Shown here: in pieces, positions 35,777-45,114 of the stretch | Position numbering within the stretch: position 1 is the stretch's first letter | Layout of the letters: the number at the start of each line of letters is the position of its first letter | Source: Microbulbifer hydrolyticus | GTDB lineage: Bacteria; Pseudomonadota; Gammaproteobacteria; Pseudomonadales; Cellvibrionaceae | NCBI RefSeq assembly: GCF_009931115.1 | Contig: NZ_CP047491.1 | Coordinates: forward strand, 2,865,501 to 2,929,500 | Direction: 5' to 3' | DNA length: 64,000 bases | Made by a program: the position numbers and the translations under genes | Notes under the pieces: generated by a model | Database searches by the model: none | What the model saw: only the letters and a program-made list of their open reading frames with translations | Told to the model about the DNA's origin: nothing

Positions 35777-36693
35777 GGGGTCGCGATACTCAGTTCTGCA
35801 GGGCTTTCCAGGGTGCGGCGTATCTTTTTGGCGAGACCGCCAATCCCAAATTCTTCGGCGAGTGCCACCGCCAGCTCCGGCTCCACCGGCTGCGGGACCA
35901 GACTGTTGAGCCCGCGCTGAACGTCCTTCAGTGGCACGGTATATTCCAGCTGCGCCAATTGTAGGGCCATGCGGATCTGGTCCGCGTACACAGAGAGTTT
36001 CGCGGCAATACCCGCGGCACCCCGAATCTTCAGGGTTGCGACCCTGTCCGTGTTGGCGATCAGGGATTCAACGCTGTCAAACTCCGCCAGCAGGCGTGCG
36101 GCGGTCTTGGCACCGATACCCGGGACGCCGGGAATATCGTCAATCGTGTCCCCCACCAGTGCCAGATAGTCGGCAATCTGCCCCGGGCGCACGCCAAACT
36201 TGACCTCGATGTCTTCGCGCCCCAGGTGCTGGTCTGCGGCAAAATCCCACAGGCTTGTGGCGCCGCGGTCCAGTAACTGCCCCAGATCCTTGTCACGGGT
36301 CACAATAACCGGAGCGCAGGCATGCTCCACACACAGCCGGGTCAGCGTCGCAAGAATATCGTCCGCCTCGAAGCGGTCACTGGCATAGCTTGCGATACCC
36401 AGCGCCTCGGCCATTTCACGACAGGCGGCCAGTTGATAGGCCAGCGCCTCGTCGGGCAACGCGCGGCTACATTTGTAGTCCGGGTAAATTTCGTTGCGGA
36501 AGCAGCTACCCAGTGATTCATCAAAAGCGCAGGCGATATGCCCGGGCTTGCGCGCCAGCAGGTCCAGCAGAAAATTACTGAATCCGTAGACGGCTTCCGT
36601 GCTGTAGCCGGAGCGGCTCTCCCAGTTGGGCGGCAGGGCAAAGTAGTAGCGGAAAATATAGACCGAGGCATCGACCAGGAAGGCTGCGCTCAT
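35773..36693 (-). CDS. 5'-3' exonuclease / flap endonuclease (Xni-like)
   Basis: 306 residues from ATG 36693 (MSAAFLVDASVYIFRYYFAL). It has the PIN/5'-3' exonuclease N-terminal domain with acidic metal ligands (AFDESLG, DRFEADDILATL, VTRDKDLGQLL) and an H3TH helix pair (YLALVGDTIDDIPGVPGIGA then KTAARLL). It resembles the stand-alone Pol I exonuclease domain family and probably trims flaps or RNA primers. The start overlaps epmC by ATGA. Confidence 0.88.
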   Translation of the reverse strand: MSAAFLVDASVYIFRYYFALPPNWESRSGYSTEAVYGFSNFLLDLLARKPGHIACAFDESLGSCFRNEIYPDYKCSRALPDEALAYQLAACREMAEALGIASYASDRFEADDILATLTRLCVEHACAPVIVTRDKDLGQLLDRGATSLWDFAADQHLGREDIEVKFGVRPGQIADYLALVGDTIDDIPGVPGIGAKTAARLLAEFDSVESLIANTDRVATLKIRGAAGIAAKLSVYADQIRMALQLAQLEYTVPLKDVQRGLNSLVPQPVEPELAVALAEEFGIGGLAKKIRRTLESPAELSIATP

Positions 36694-37232
36694 CCGAGGT
36701 CCTCCAGGTGGTAACAATCTATCCGGAACGGATCTCCGCGGCCGAAGTGCACTGCAAGTGCGCGGGCAAAGCGGCTGGCCCGTTCATTGGCCCCCTGCTC
36801 ACAATATCGCAGGACCTGTAGCCAGATATTGCGCTTGAAGCGGTCGCTCGGGCCGAGACCGGCGTCCAGATTGTCCGCGCTCACTCGAAATCGCATACCG
36901 CAGGCCACCGAAAAGATCCACTCCAGCGCCTGGGGCTTCACTTCCACTCGCTCGAACTCGGCCTGCTGCTCCGCACTGCGGCCATCCGGAGCATACCAGT
37001 ACCCGTAATCCGGCTGCTGACGACGTTCGGCACCGGCCACACACCAGTGTGCGGCCTCATGCAGCGCACTGGCGGGGTAATCCCTGGTGAATTCGACCTG
37101 GTGAAACCCGGATTGCCCGCCGGCCGGGCGATAGTAGGGCTCATCAAAACCACCGGCCAGGCGCGTGTTCAGGCCGCCCGGGGCCGCAAAACAGCGGTCA
37201 AACACCGTGACTATTTGGTCAGCCATGGGCAT
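36690..37232 (-). CDS. epmC: Elongation factor P hydroxylase
   Basis: 180 residues from ATG 37232 (MPMADQIVTVFDRCF); a longer frame to 37322 has no homologous look. Motifs HEAAHWCVAGAERR, DYGYWYAPDGRSAEQQAEFE and VEVKPQALEWIFSVACG are the EpmC signature, including the HxxxH metal ligands. It hydroxylates the beta-lysyl-lysine of EF-P. First gene of a five-gene coupled operon. No epmA, epmB or efp is in the window. Confidence 0.93.
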   Translation of the reverse strand: MPMADQIVTVFDRCFAAPGGLNTRLAGGFDEPYYRPAGGQSGFHQVEFTRDYPASALHEAAHWCVAGAERRQQPDYGYWYAPDGRSAEQQAEFERVEVKPQALEWIFSVACGMRFRVSADNLDAGLGPSDRFKRNIWLQVLRYCEQGANERASRFARALAVHFGRGDPFRIDCYHLEDLG

Positions 37233-37800
37233 GGGCCGGCCGCAGGACGCAGCGCCGTCCGGGCGAGCGCGCTGGTACGGAACTTGCTCGTCATAGATTG
37301 TGACTGGCGAGGCTTGAGGCAACTCTGGCTCCTGGCGATACAGTTCGACAAACAGGCACGGTGCATAGGCTCCGGTGCCCGGCTGGCGCGGACTATAACA
37401 GCGGGTTCAGGGGGATCAAGGCCGGATCCGGCGCCCCTTCCATTCCGGTTACTGGTGGTATCTGACCGATGTTCACCCCGAGTGTGGCCGACTCACCACA
37501 ATAGGAGGCAAATCAACACAAAGAACACGCTTCCGCTGGTTGTATTTATGCGGATCAGAATATACCTTTGAACATAGGGATACCGGAAACCGGCTGCTGC
37601 TCAGCGCAATCGCCCCGAGAGCATTGAGTGGTTGTTTTCGGTTGCGGTACCGGCTTCCCAGGGAGGCAAAAAGGCACTCCCGGAGTCTGGATTCGGCGAA
37701 TGGCCGCCCGGCCCTCGCGCAGTATCCCTACGCCGGTTGTACCTCAATAAGTAGTACAAGACCTTCCCGCCCCACTACCGGCCCTGCAAGGAGGTGCGCA
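37233..37800. other. Gap between divergent epmC and the next gene
   Basis: A plus-strand frame open from 37540 runs into the gene at 37801, but its first 87 codons look non-coding. The real start has AAGGAGG at 37789. I see no RNA gene, repeat or clear promoter here. Confidence 0.4.
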
Positions 37801-38487
37801 ATGACCGACCACAGAACCAACAACGTGGTTGACCTCTTCACCGGCAAGCCAATAGAGACTTCAGAGAACCTGCGGTTTATCCGCCTCTCTCCGGAGTTGG
37901 ATGGCTTGGAAATGCTTTACTCCAACAATTCCAGCGGAACTGACCTCTACAGCCTGAAAATCCTTTGCTGGGGCCTGCGTGCCAACGGCGAGATTGTCGG
38001 ACTGGTTCCCTGGTTGAACTCCATTGTGGCCTGCCCGGATATCCAGGATCCTCTGGATGGACGGTTTGAGGGCTACTATGACCCGGGTATCGAGGAAATT
38101 TTCCACGAGCCTCCCATCCATAAAATCGTCGAGCTGGAGACTGCGGCGGAGTACTTCGAATACGAAAGCAATCAGGCGGATGAGGTTGTCCAGGAGATCC
38201 CCGACACCATTGGTACCCACGCGGTATTCATGGATGCCGGCAAGGAAAACCTGACCCTTACCGAGGTGGTGAGCTGGCGCCTTTTCGCCAGCGGTGAGAT
38301 CCACGGCATGCTGATTGATCACAACAGTGTAGAAACCACACCGGTTCTTCCCGGGGACGATTGCCTGTACCCGGCGCAGGAGTCGGAATGTTTCCGTTAC
38401 TTCTTCCAACACCACATCGCCAACAAGATCAAATCTGAGGACCCGGAGGCCCTCGCTGCGATCGCGGCGCTTGTCACTTCGCCCTAA
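37801..38487 (+). CDS. Conserved hypothetical protein, 228 residues
   Basis: Starts MTDHRTNNVVDLFTGKPIET with a strong AAGGAGG site. An acidic, soluble protein with two similar halves. Each contains a W-x-L-x-A-(N/S)-G-E-I-x-G motif: ILCWGLRANGEIVGLVPWLN near 60-80 and SWRLFASGEIHGMLIDHNSV near 160-180. This suggests an internal duplication. No named family is recognised. A terminator follows 26 bp after the stop. Confidence 0.65.
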   Translation: MTDHRTNNVVDLFTGKPIETSENLRFIRLSPELDGLEMLYSNNSSGTDLYSLKILCWGLRANGEIVGLVPWLNSIVACPDIQDPLDGRFEGYYDPGIEEIFHEPPIHKIVELETAAEYFEYESNQADEVVQEIPDTIGTHAVFMDAGKENLTLTEVVSWRLFASGEIHGMLIDHNSVETTPVLPGDDCLYPAQESECFRYFFQHHIANKIKSEDPEALAAIAALVTSP

Positions 38488-38512
38488 CAAACTTCCCAAA
38501 CTTTCAGACACG

Positions 38513-38541
38513 ACAAGGGCGACCAGTGGTCGCCCTTGTTA
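38513..38541. terminator. Intrinsic terminator between convergent genes
   Basis: A 12-bp stem ACAAGGGCGACC/GGTCGCCCTTGT has a 3-nt loop. T-richness is weak on both sides. It serves the hypothetical gene and probably tusA. Confidence 0.75.
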
Positions 38542-38565
38542 ATTGTGAGAGGATTGTTTGCTCTT

Positions 38566-38796
38566 TCAGTCTGCTTTCCTGATCCAGTAAACAAACTCAT
38601 CGTTCTCTTCCGCATGCTGCACCAGCTCGTAACCGAGAAACTGACAGAATTTGGGTACATCCCGCTGAGTGGACGGATCTGTTGCGAACATCTGCAATAC
38701 TTCTCCAGCCGCGACCTTGCGCACCGCAGCGTGTAGCATCATGACGGGTTCCGGGCACAGCAGGCCGCGGGCATCGAGTGTGTGTTGTGACTTCAT
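38566..38796 (-). CDS. tusA: Sulfur carrier protein TusA
   Basis: 76 residues. The active Cys lies in [16 protein letters not shown], the CPxP motif of the SirA/TusA family. It relays sulfur in tRNA 2-thiouridine synthesis. The C-terminal [20 protein letters not shown] is typical. Monocistronic. The window also encodes mnmC, which acts on the same wobble uridine. Confidence 0.95.
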   Translation of the reverse strand: MKSQHTLDARGLLCPEPVMMLHAAVRKVAAGEVLQMFATDPSTQRDVPKFCQFLGYELVQHAEENDEFVYWIRKAD

Positions 38797-38998
38797 AGGC
38801 CTATTGTCTGGGATTTACGGCGGCGCGTCATCCGCAATCCGTGCTCCTCTGGCCAGAATTACCGGTCATCGTGAGCAAACGGCCCACCGGTTGACGCCGA
38901 AAAAGACTAAACTGCATGCTCCACTAACACCAACCATCTTTGTAACCAAAGATAATTGCCACCAAAAAAACTGTTTCAGTAAGGATGAGAACGCAGTC

Positions 38999-39283
38999 AT
39001 GATTTACGTACTGATCGAGCGGGAAGTAGCCGAAGACCTGGAGTCCACCTACGAAGAGGCCGCCCGCCGACTGTTAACCAATGCCTACCAGACTACCGGG
39101 TTTGTCGACGGCCACACTTATACCGAACTGGACAACCCCCTGCGCCGCTTCACCCTGTCAAAGTGGAAATCAGTGCTGCACTGGCAGCAGTGGTACAACA
39201 GCGAGGAGCGCCGGGATCAGATGGCACAGCTTGCACCAATGCTGCTGCACGAAGAACGCATTACGATTCTCGAGCGCGCATAA
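38999..39283 (+). CDS. Antibiotic-biosynthesis-monooxygenase (ABM) domain protein
   Basis: 94 residues from ATG 38999 (MIYVLIEREVAEDLESTYEE). A longer frame upstream is not supported. The ABM dimeric alpha/beta-barrel pattern is visible: beta strand, helix, TGFVDGHTYTELDNPLRRFT, then SKWKSVLHWQQWYNSEERRD. AAGGATGAGAA precedes the start. The substrate is unknown; many such proteins are not monooxygenases. Its 3' end overlaps the convergent hydrolase by about 23 bp. Confidence 0.8.
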   Translation: MIYVLIEREVAEDLESTYEEAARRLLTNAYQTTGFVDGHTYTELDNPLRRFTLSKWKSVLHWQQWYNSEERRDQMAQLAPMLLHEERITILERA

Positions 39284-39917
39284 ATGCTACCGCGCGGTCA
39301 GCAGCCGCCTGCCAGTGATGCTGCTGACTGAAACCGCTCGCCTTGCGCGGCTTGAGGTCATGGTCGCCATCCTCCAGCCAGTAAAGCTCGACCGCGGAAG
39401 ACAGCGCATACCCGGCAACTTCCTCACGATTGCCCAGCTTGTCCCGTGTCCCCTGAACAATCAGCGTGGGGCAAGCCAGATCCCCCAGGTGCTCGGTACG
39501 CAGTTTTTCCGGCTTGCCCGGCGGATGGAACGGGTAACCCAGGCACACCGCACCGGCGACCTTCTGCCGTTCAAAATTCTCCTGCGCCAACATACTCGCT
39601 ACCCGTCCACCCATGGACTTGCCACCGATAAACAGAGGTACCGGCGACAGCTCCGCGCCAGCGCGATCAATCTGCACCTGAAACGCTTCCAGCAAGACAT
39701 CCATTTTATTCGGCGGCCTGCGCTTGCCCGATGCCCTGCGCTCCTCCATATACGGAAACTCAAAACGCACAACCCCGACGCCCTGTGCCACCAGCATGTC
39801 TGCCAGTGACTGCATAAAATCGCTGTCCATGGGTGCCCCGGCACCATGCGCAAACAGATACCAGGCTACTGGCGGCTGTTCCGGGCGGTCTAGCAGCCAA
39901 CTGCACGACTCGGACAT
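39261..39917 (-). CDS. Alpha/beta hydrolase, KANL3/Tex30-like
   Basis: 218 residues. WYLFAHGAGAPMDSDFMQSL is the oxyanion loop, FIGGKSMGGRVASMLA carries the nucleophile Ser (G-K-S-M-G-G), and the C-terminal LEDGDHDLKPRKASG holds the likely catalytic His. This subfamily is common and uncharacterised in gammaproteobacteria. The start shares one base with the yheU stop. Confidence 0.87.
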   Translation of the reverse strand: MSESCSWLLDRPEQPPVAWYLFAHGAGAPMDSDFMQSLADMLVAQGVGVVRFEFPYMEERRASGKRRPPNKMDVLLEAFQVQIDRAGAELSPVPLFIGGKSMGGRVASMLAQENFERQKVAGAVCLGYPFHPPGKPEKLRTEHLGDLACPTLIVQGTRDKLGNREEVAGYALSSAVELYWLEDGDHDLKPRKASGFSQQHHWQAAADRAVAFMRARES

Positions 39918-40147
39918 CAGGACGCCCCCTCGCGGGGAATATCTTCCGCGAGGATAAGGTTCACAGTCTCTTCACCGGGCTCAAACCAGATCACGATGGC
40001 CTTGCTTTCCAGTTGCCGGCGCAGGCTCGCCACTTTGTCATCCAGGCTCACCTCGCGCTCCCCGTAATCGGTACCGTCACGGGTAGCGTATTCTTCCAGC
40101 AGGTTTTGCAGGGTTTCACGGTCTAACTGGTGGTGCGGAATAATCAT
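39917..40147 (-). CDS. yheU: YheU family protein
   Basis: 76 residues, MIIPHHQLDRETLQNLLEEY then ATRDGTDYGERE, the standard UPF0270/YheU sequence. A small cytosolic protein of unknown function. It is coupled with the downstream hydrolase (TGATG overlap), the same arrangement of small protein and hydrolase seen in related genomes. Confidence 0.93.
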   Translation of the reverse strand: MIIPHHQLDRETLQNLLEEYATRDGTDYGEREVSLDDKVASLRRQLESKAIVIWFEPGEETVNLILAEDIPREGAS

Positions 40148-40170
40148 GGGTACCTACTGCAATGATTTCT

Positions 40171-40204
40171 CAAAAAAAATGCCCCGGGGGAACCGGGGCA
40201 TTTT
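40171..40204. terminator. Bidirectional intrinsic terminator
   Basis: A-run, ATGCCCCGG, loop GGGAA, CCGGGGCAT, T-run. It ends the minus-strand methyltransferase gene and insulates yheU. Confidence 0.9.
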
Positions 40205-40225
40205 ATCGTTACCGGAACGGAAATA

Positions 40226-41032
40226 TCAGGACTGTGGTTTACGGAACCGCAGGGTCATACGGTCACTTTCACCAATCGCCTGGTACTTGTCCTTGTCCTC
40301 GTCACCGAGGCGCAGAGAAGGAGGCAGTGTCCACACGCCTTTCGGGTGATCCGCGGTGTCTTTCGGGTTTGCATTGATCTCACTGGTTTCTTCCAGCTCG
40401 AAGCCCGCATTCTTTGCCAGTTTGATGACGTAGTCCTGCGTCACATAACCACTCTTCTTCATGTCTTCACGGCTGGTACCCGGCTTGGCCCGATGCTCTA
40501 CCACCCCCAGAACACCACCCGGCTTCAGCGCCTTGTAAAAGGTGTTGAATGCCGCCTGCTCATTGTTCCCGCCCATCCAGTTGTGCACGTTGCGGAAAGT
40601 CAGTACCACGTCTGCGGAACCTTCCGGGGCAATTTCACTATCACCACCCGGTGCAAACTCGGTCAGTTTCACCGCGCCGTAAGTCGCCTTCTCTTTCCTC
40701 AGCATTTTCTCAAACGCTTCGCGCGAGCGCTTGAAGTAACCGGCCTTGGAATCTTTCGGGAAGTGTGCCGCGTAAAAAGTGCCCTCCTCCTTCAATGCGG
40801 GAGCGAGAATCTCGGTATACCAGCCACCGCCCGGCCAGATTTCCACCACGGTCATGTCCGGCTTTACCTGGAAGAACTCCAGGGTCTCGGCGGGGTGACG
40901 GTACTGGTCACGCGCCGCGTAGGCAGGAGTGCGCTGATCCCCTTCAATCGCCTGTTTCAGCGTGTCGGCCTGAGCGGCCCCCACCAGTGATACCGCGCAG
41001 GCCATTCCGGCCAACCAATGAACTACTTTCAT
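40226..41032 (-). CDS. Exported class I SAM-methyltransferase-like protein
   Basis: 268 residues with signal peptide MKVVHWLAGMACAVSLVGAA QA. The mature part has DMTVVEIWPGGGWYTEILAP (SAM motif I), VVLTFRNVHNWMGGNNEQAA and ALKPGGVLGVVEHRAKPGTS. Such proteins are widespread in marine gammaproteobacteria as predicted periplasmic methyltransferases. How SAM would be available outside the cytosol is unclear, so the activity is doubtful. Monocistronic. Confidence 0.8.
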   Translation of the reverse strand: MKVVHWLAGMACAVSLVGAAQADTLKQAIEGDQRTPAYAARDQYRHPAETLEFFQVKPDMTVVEIWPGGGWYTEILAPALKEEGTFYAAHFPKDSKAGYFKRSREAFEKMLRKEKATYGAVKLTEFAPGGDSEIAPEGSADVVLTFRNVHNWMGGNNEQAAFNTFYKALKPGGVLGVVEHRAKPGTSREDMKKSGYVTQDYVIKLAKNAGFELEETSEINANPKDTADHPKGVWTLPPSLRLGDEDKDKYQAIGESDRMTLRFRKPQS

Positions 41033-41220
41033 CCAAAACCCTCCCGTTGATTTTTATTCCTACGACCAGTGATTCAACACTGCTGGCCATTGCTTGTAAA
41101 GACTTCGACCAGCCCGTCAAAGTTCCCCGCTCCAATAGGGGAGAACTTTGCCCACCCGGTGTCACACTGGCTACAATTCAGCAATTCAACCGATTTGGCA
41201 GCGCCAGTAAGGAAGCCCTC

Positions 41221-41751
41221 ATGCAACAGCACCTCGTCATCTCCATTATCAGCGACGACAAACCCGGGGTAGTGGAAATGCTCTCCGCCGTGGTGGCCGA
41301 AAATGGCGGCAACTGGGAAGATAGCCGGATGGCCCACTTCGCCGGAAAGTTCGCCGGCATCCTGCGGGTAAGCGTGGCCGCAGACGACAGCTCAACACTC
41401 AAAGAAGCCCTTCAGAACCTCGCCGGTGACGATTTCAAGCTGCAGGTCGAGGACGCCCTTGCCGTCGCCGCAGACAGCCGCCAGACCCTGCAGCTGAAGC
41501 TGGTGGGCAATGACCGTCCGGGTATCGTCAAGGAGATCTCCCGTGCACTGGCCGCACGCCGGATCAATATGGAAACCCTGGACACCCGCTACGGCAGCAC
41601 GCCCTGGAGCGGTGAGCCCCTGTTTACCGCCGAGTGCACCATCAGTGTTGCCGAAGATGTCAGCATTGACGGCCTGTACGATGAGCTCGACGAGATCGCC
41701 GACGAACTCGGAGTCGAGATCGACTGCGAAGAAACCTCCGCCGCGCTATAA
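41221..41751 (+). CDS. gcvR: Glycine-cleavage regulator GcvR-like, tandem ACT domains
   Basis: 176 residues from ATG 41221 preceded by AAGGAAG. Two ACT domains are visible: LVISIISDDKPGVVEMLSAV and LQLKLVGNDRPGIVKEISRA. This is the GcvR-type architecture that senses glycine and blocks GcvA in enterics. No gcvA or gcv genes are nearby, so the regulatory partner is inferred. A longer frame from 40765 is non-coding. Confidence 0.85.
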   Translation: MQQHLVISIISDDKPGVVEMLSAVVAENGGNWEDSRMAHFAGKFAGILRVSVAADDSSTLKEALQNLAGDDFKLQVEDALAVAADSRQTLQLKLVGNDRPGIVKEISRALAARRINMETLDTRYGSTPWSGEPLFTAECTISVAEDVSIDGLYDELDEIADELGVEIDCEETSAAL

Positions 41752-41990
41752 TCCCCCGCCAATTTGCGGCGCGGGCGTCAGGAATCGCTCCGTCGCTAAC
41801 AAACGTCAGTGGCGGTGGCCTCCCGGCGACAGTCTTGCGAGACGTGCCTTGCCCCGACTGTGGCGACCCTGCACCGGCATCCATGCCGTTGCAGGCCTCG
41901 CAGGACAGGCAGCGGGATCGCCACCTCCGCGTTAAACGCCGCGACGCCTGAAACGTTCAATTCGGACCCTATCGGACCCGAGCAGTACCC

Positions 41991-42458
41991 ATGTTCAAAA
42001 TCGTGCTCTACCAGCCGGAAATTGCTCCCAATACCGGCAATATCATCCGCCTGTGCGCCAACACCGGGGCCGAGCTGCATCTGATCGAACCCCTGGGCTT
42101 CGCTATGGACGACAAGCGCCTGCGTCGGGCGGGACTGGACTACGCCGAATACAGCCGCGTGGTACGCCACCGCGACTGGGAGGCATTCGTGGAGTCGGAG
42201 CAACCCAAGCGGGTGCTGGCGCTCTCCACCAAAGGCAGCCGCGCGCACTCGGAGATTGAATTCCGTGCCGACGACGCCATTGTCTTCGGCCCCGAGACCC
42301 GCGGCCTGCCCGCCGAGTTTCTTGCCCAGACGGGCCAGGACCACACCCTGCGCATTCCCATGTGCGCCAACAGCCGCAGCATTAACCTTTCCAATGCCGC
42401 GGCCATCGTTATCTATGAGGCCTGGCGACAGCTGGGCTATATCAACGCCCAAGACTGA
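41991..42458 (+). CDS. trmL: tRNA (cytidine/uridine-34-2'-O)-methyltransferase
   Basis: 155 residues, minimal SPOUT enzyme. [20 protein letters not shown] is the TrmL start. [11 protein letters not shown] and [20 protein letters not shown] form the trefoil-knot SAM site. It methylates the wobble ribose of tRNA-Leu. It is followed after 19 bp by the flavodoxin gene. Confidence 0.96.
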   Translation: MFKIVLYQPEIAPNTGNIIRLCANTGAELHLIEPLGFAMDDKRLRRAGLDYAEYSRVVRHRDWEAFVESEQPKRVLALSTKGSRAHSEIEFRADDAIVFGPETRGLPAEFLAQTGQDHTLRIPMCANSRSINLSNAAAIVIYEAWRQLGYINAQD

Positions 42459-42477
42459 ATCAACGCCCAATAACTTT

Positions 42478-42999
42478 ATGCGCGCACCTATCGGACTTTT
42501 TTACGGCTCAAGTACCTGTTACACCGAAATGGCGGCAGAAAAAATCCGCGACCGCCTCGGCGAGGAGTGGATCGACCTGCACAATGTGGCGGAAGACGAT
42601 ATCGCCCAGATGCAGGACTACGACTTTCTGATTCTTGGAATCCCCACGTGGGACTATGGCGAGCTGCAGGAAGACTGGGAAAACTGCTGGGATCAGCTGG
42701 CACAACTGGATCTGAGCGGGAAGACGGTTGCACTGTATGGCCTGGGTGACCAGGAGGGCTACCCCCAGTGGTACCAGGATGCCCTCGGGTACCTGCACGC
42801 GCAGGTGGTTGCCGTCGGCGCCAAAGCCGTGGGTTACTGGCCCGCAGACGGCTACCAGTTTGAGGAATCAAAGGGCCTCACGCCCGACGGCAGCCAGTTT
42901 GTGGGCCTCGCCCTGGACGAGGAAAATGAATTCGACCGCAGTGACGAACGCCTCGACCAGTGGTGTGCGCAGGTAATGCGGGAATTCGGGCTCAAATGA
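42478..42999 (+). CDS. fldB: Flavodoxin (FldB-like)
   Basis: 173 residues from ATG 42478. The FMN phosphate loop is [17 protein letters not shown]. The aromatic loops [17 protein letters not shown] and [20 protein letters not shown] stack on the flavin. [11 protein letters not shown] and the C-terminal [17 protein letters not shown] are as in long-chain flavodoxins. It is an electron carrier; the partner is unknown. It lies between trmL and mnmC. Confidence 0.92.
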   Translation: MRAPIGLFYGSSTCYTEMAAEKIRDRLGEEWIDLHNVAEDDIAQMQDYDFLILGIPTWDYGELQEDWENCWDQLAQLDLSGKTVALYGLGDQEGYPQWYQDALGYLHAQVVAVGAKAVGYWPADGYQFEESKGLTPDGSQFVGLALDEENEFDRSDERLDQWCAQVMREFGLK

Positions 43000-43008
43000 C
43001 CAGCCTCC

Positions 43009-45084
43009 ATGCCTGAGCAAAAACCGGACGCGGTTCACCACGCCCAGCTGGAATGGCGCGAGAATGGTCAGCCCGTATCCAGCACGTTTGACGACATCTA
43101 CTTCTCCACTGCTTCCGGACTGGAGGAGACTCGCCACGTATTTCTTGCCGAGAATGACCTGCCGGAACGCTGGTCAAAGCTCCAGCACGGGGCACGTTTC
43201 ACCATTGGTGAAACCGGCTTTGGTACCGGGCTCAATTTTCTCGCCGCCTGGCAACTGTGGCGACAGACCGCCCCGGCGAGTGCGCAACTGCATTTTGTCA
43301 GCGTGGAAAAGTATCCCCTGCGCCCTGACGACCTGGCCCGCGCGCTGGCGATGTGGCCGGAGCTGCACGACCTGAGCCGGGAGCTGCTCGAAAGCTACCC
43401 GCCCCTTCTCGCGGCCGGTGTGCACCGGTTGTCGTTTTCCGGCGGTATTCACCTGACGCTCATCATTGACGAAGCGAGCCGCGGGTTTGAGCGATTGTTG
43501 CTGGACGACCCTGGACGGGACCGTGTAATCGACGCCTGGTTCCTGGACGGGTTTGCGCCGTCAAAGAACCCGGAGATGTGGAGCGAAGAGTTATTCCAGG
43601 CCATTGCCAGCCTGAGCGCACCGCAGGCCACCTTCGCAACCTTTACCTGCGCGGGCATCGTCAAACGCGGGCTCAAGTCTGTGGGCTTTGCACTGCAGAA
43701 AGTCCCGGGGTTCGGCCGCAAACGGGAAATGCTGCGCGGCGAATACTCATTGCCTTTGGCGCAGACGCCGCACAGGCACCACGCCACGCCCTGGCACCTG
43801 CCCCAATCTCAGCCCCAATCTCAGCCCCTGTCGCAGTCTCAGGTACAGCCACAGCGCCAAGGACCACAAACCGTCGCCGTGGTCGGCGCGGGCATCGCCG
43901 GCGCCACTACCGCCCGGACACTGGCTGAGCGAGGATTGAAAGTCACGGTATTCGAGAAGGGGGAATCCCCCGGCAGCGGAGCCTCGGGCAACGACCAGGG
44001 AATTCTCTACGCGAAACTCTCGCCCAAACCCGGCCCCAACGGCGATTTCAACCTGCTCGCACTTCAGTTTGCCCAGAACTTTTACCCCAGACTTTGCCCG
44101 CAGGCCGTCCATTTCGATGGCTTGCTGCAACTGGCACAGTCGGAGAAAGAGCGGCAATTGCAGCAGCAGGTCGTCGAGCGACTTTCACTGAACGGCGACT
44201 CAAAGCTCGCGCAGCCCGTCACCGCGAGCCAGGCCAGCGCGCTCGCCGGTGTCGACCTGACAGCACCGGGGCTCTATTTCCCCGATGCCGGCTGGTTGCG
44301 CCCGAGGCAGGTGTGCAGCACCCTGCTACAACACCCCAATATTCAAACCCACTTTGCCACCACGATTCACAACGCCACTTACGCCGATCAGCAGTGGCAA
44401 CTGGAAACCTCGGAAAAGACAGCGCAGCCGGGGTTCGATGCCCTGATACTCTGCTCCGCCAATTTCAACCGCCACTTTCCGCAGACCGCTCCCCTGCCCC
44501 TGCAGCCGATACGCGGCCAGGTATCGTTTGCCGCAATCACCGAGGCGTCGAAAAAGCTGAAACTGGCCCTGTGCGGCGAAGGCTACATTGCCCCCGCCAA
44601 CAGCCGCGACAGCCAGACAACCCAGAGTTTCGGTGCCACCTTCAAGCTGAAGCAGACCGATACCGGAATCCGCGCTGAAGAACACCAAGAGAACCTGCAG
44701 ACACTGGCCTCCCTGCTTCCCGACATCGCAGGCTCGTTCAGCGGCCAGACGCTACAGGGTCGAGCCGCCCTGCGCGCCGCCACCCCGGACTACCTGCCCA
44801 TGGCCGGCCCGGTAGCGGACTGGGAGCATCTGGAAGACACCTACCATTCGCTGCGCAAAAACCGCAAACAGCTGATCGATCGCCGCACCCCCTACCAGCC
44901 ACATCTTTATGTACTGGCCGGGCTCGGATCGCGGGGATTTACCTACGCACCATTGGCGGCGGAAGTGTTGGCAGGCTGGATAGTCGGGGAAGTGATGCCG
45001 GTATCTGAAGAGCTGGTGAAGGCGCTGCACCCTATGCGTTTCGCCATCCGGGCGCTTGGCAAGAACCGGTCGATTACGGATTGA
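43009..45084 (+). CDS. mnmC: Bifunctional tRNA (mnm5s2U34) methyltransferase / FAD-dependent cmnm5s2U34 oxidoreductase
   Basis: 691 residues. The N-terminal methyltransferase domain (about 1-250) has IGETGFGTGLNFLAAWQLW and DAWFLDGFAPSKNPEMW. A linker of about 20 residues is built of PQSQ repeats (43801-43860). The C-terminal FAD domain starts AVVGAGIAGATTARTLAERG and ends with LAGLGSRGFTYAPLAAEVLA. It completes mnm5U at the tRNA wobble position. It starts 9 bp after the flavodoxin stop. Confidence 0.96.
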   Translation: MPEQKPDAVHHAQLEWRENGQPVSSTFDDIYFSTASGLEETRHVFLAENDLPERWSKLQHGARFTIGETGFGTGLNFLAAWQLWRQTAPASAQLHFVSVEKYPLRPDDLARALAMWPELHDLSRELLESYPPLLAAGVHRLSFSGGIHLTLIIDEASRGFERLLLDDPGRDRVIDAWFLDGFAPSKNPEMWSEELFQAIASLSAPQATFATFTCAGIVKRGLKSVGFALQKVPGFGRKREMLRGEYSLPLAQTPHRHHATPWHLPQSQPQSQPLSQSQVQPQRQGPQTVAVVGAGIAGATTARTLAERGLKVTVFEKGESPGSGASGNDQGILYAKLSPKPGPNGDFNLLALQFAQNFYPRLCPQAVHFDGLLQLAQSEKERQLQQQVVERLSLNGDSKLAQPVTASQASALAGVDLTAPGLYFPDAGWLRPRQVCSTLLQHPNIQTHFATTIHNATYADQQWQLETSEKTAQPGFDALILCSANFNRHFPQTAPLPLQPIRGQVSFAAITEASKKLKLALCGEGYIAPANSRDSQTTQSFGATFKLKQTDTGIRAEEHQENLQTLASLLPDIAGSFSGQTLQGRAALRAATPDYLPMAGPVADWEHLEDTYHSLRKNRKQLIDRRTPYQPHLYVLAGLGSRGFTYAPLAAEVLAGWIVGEVMPVSEELVKALHPMRFAIRALGKNRSITD

Positions 45085-45114
45085 TTCTGCCCGCTTACCC
45101 CCGCCAGCAAGTAT

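Noticed and set aside
37540..37800. N-terminal extension of the 228-residue protein
   Set aside because: The composition looks non-coding, and AAGGAGG places the start at 37801.
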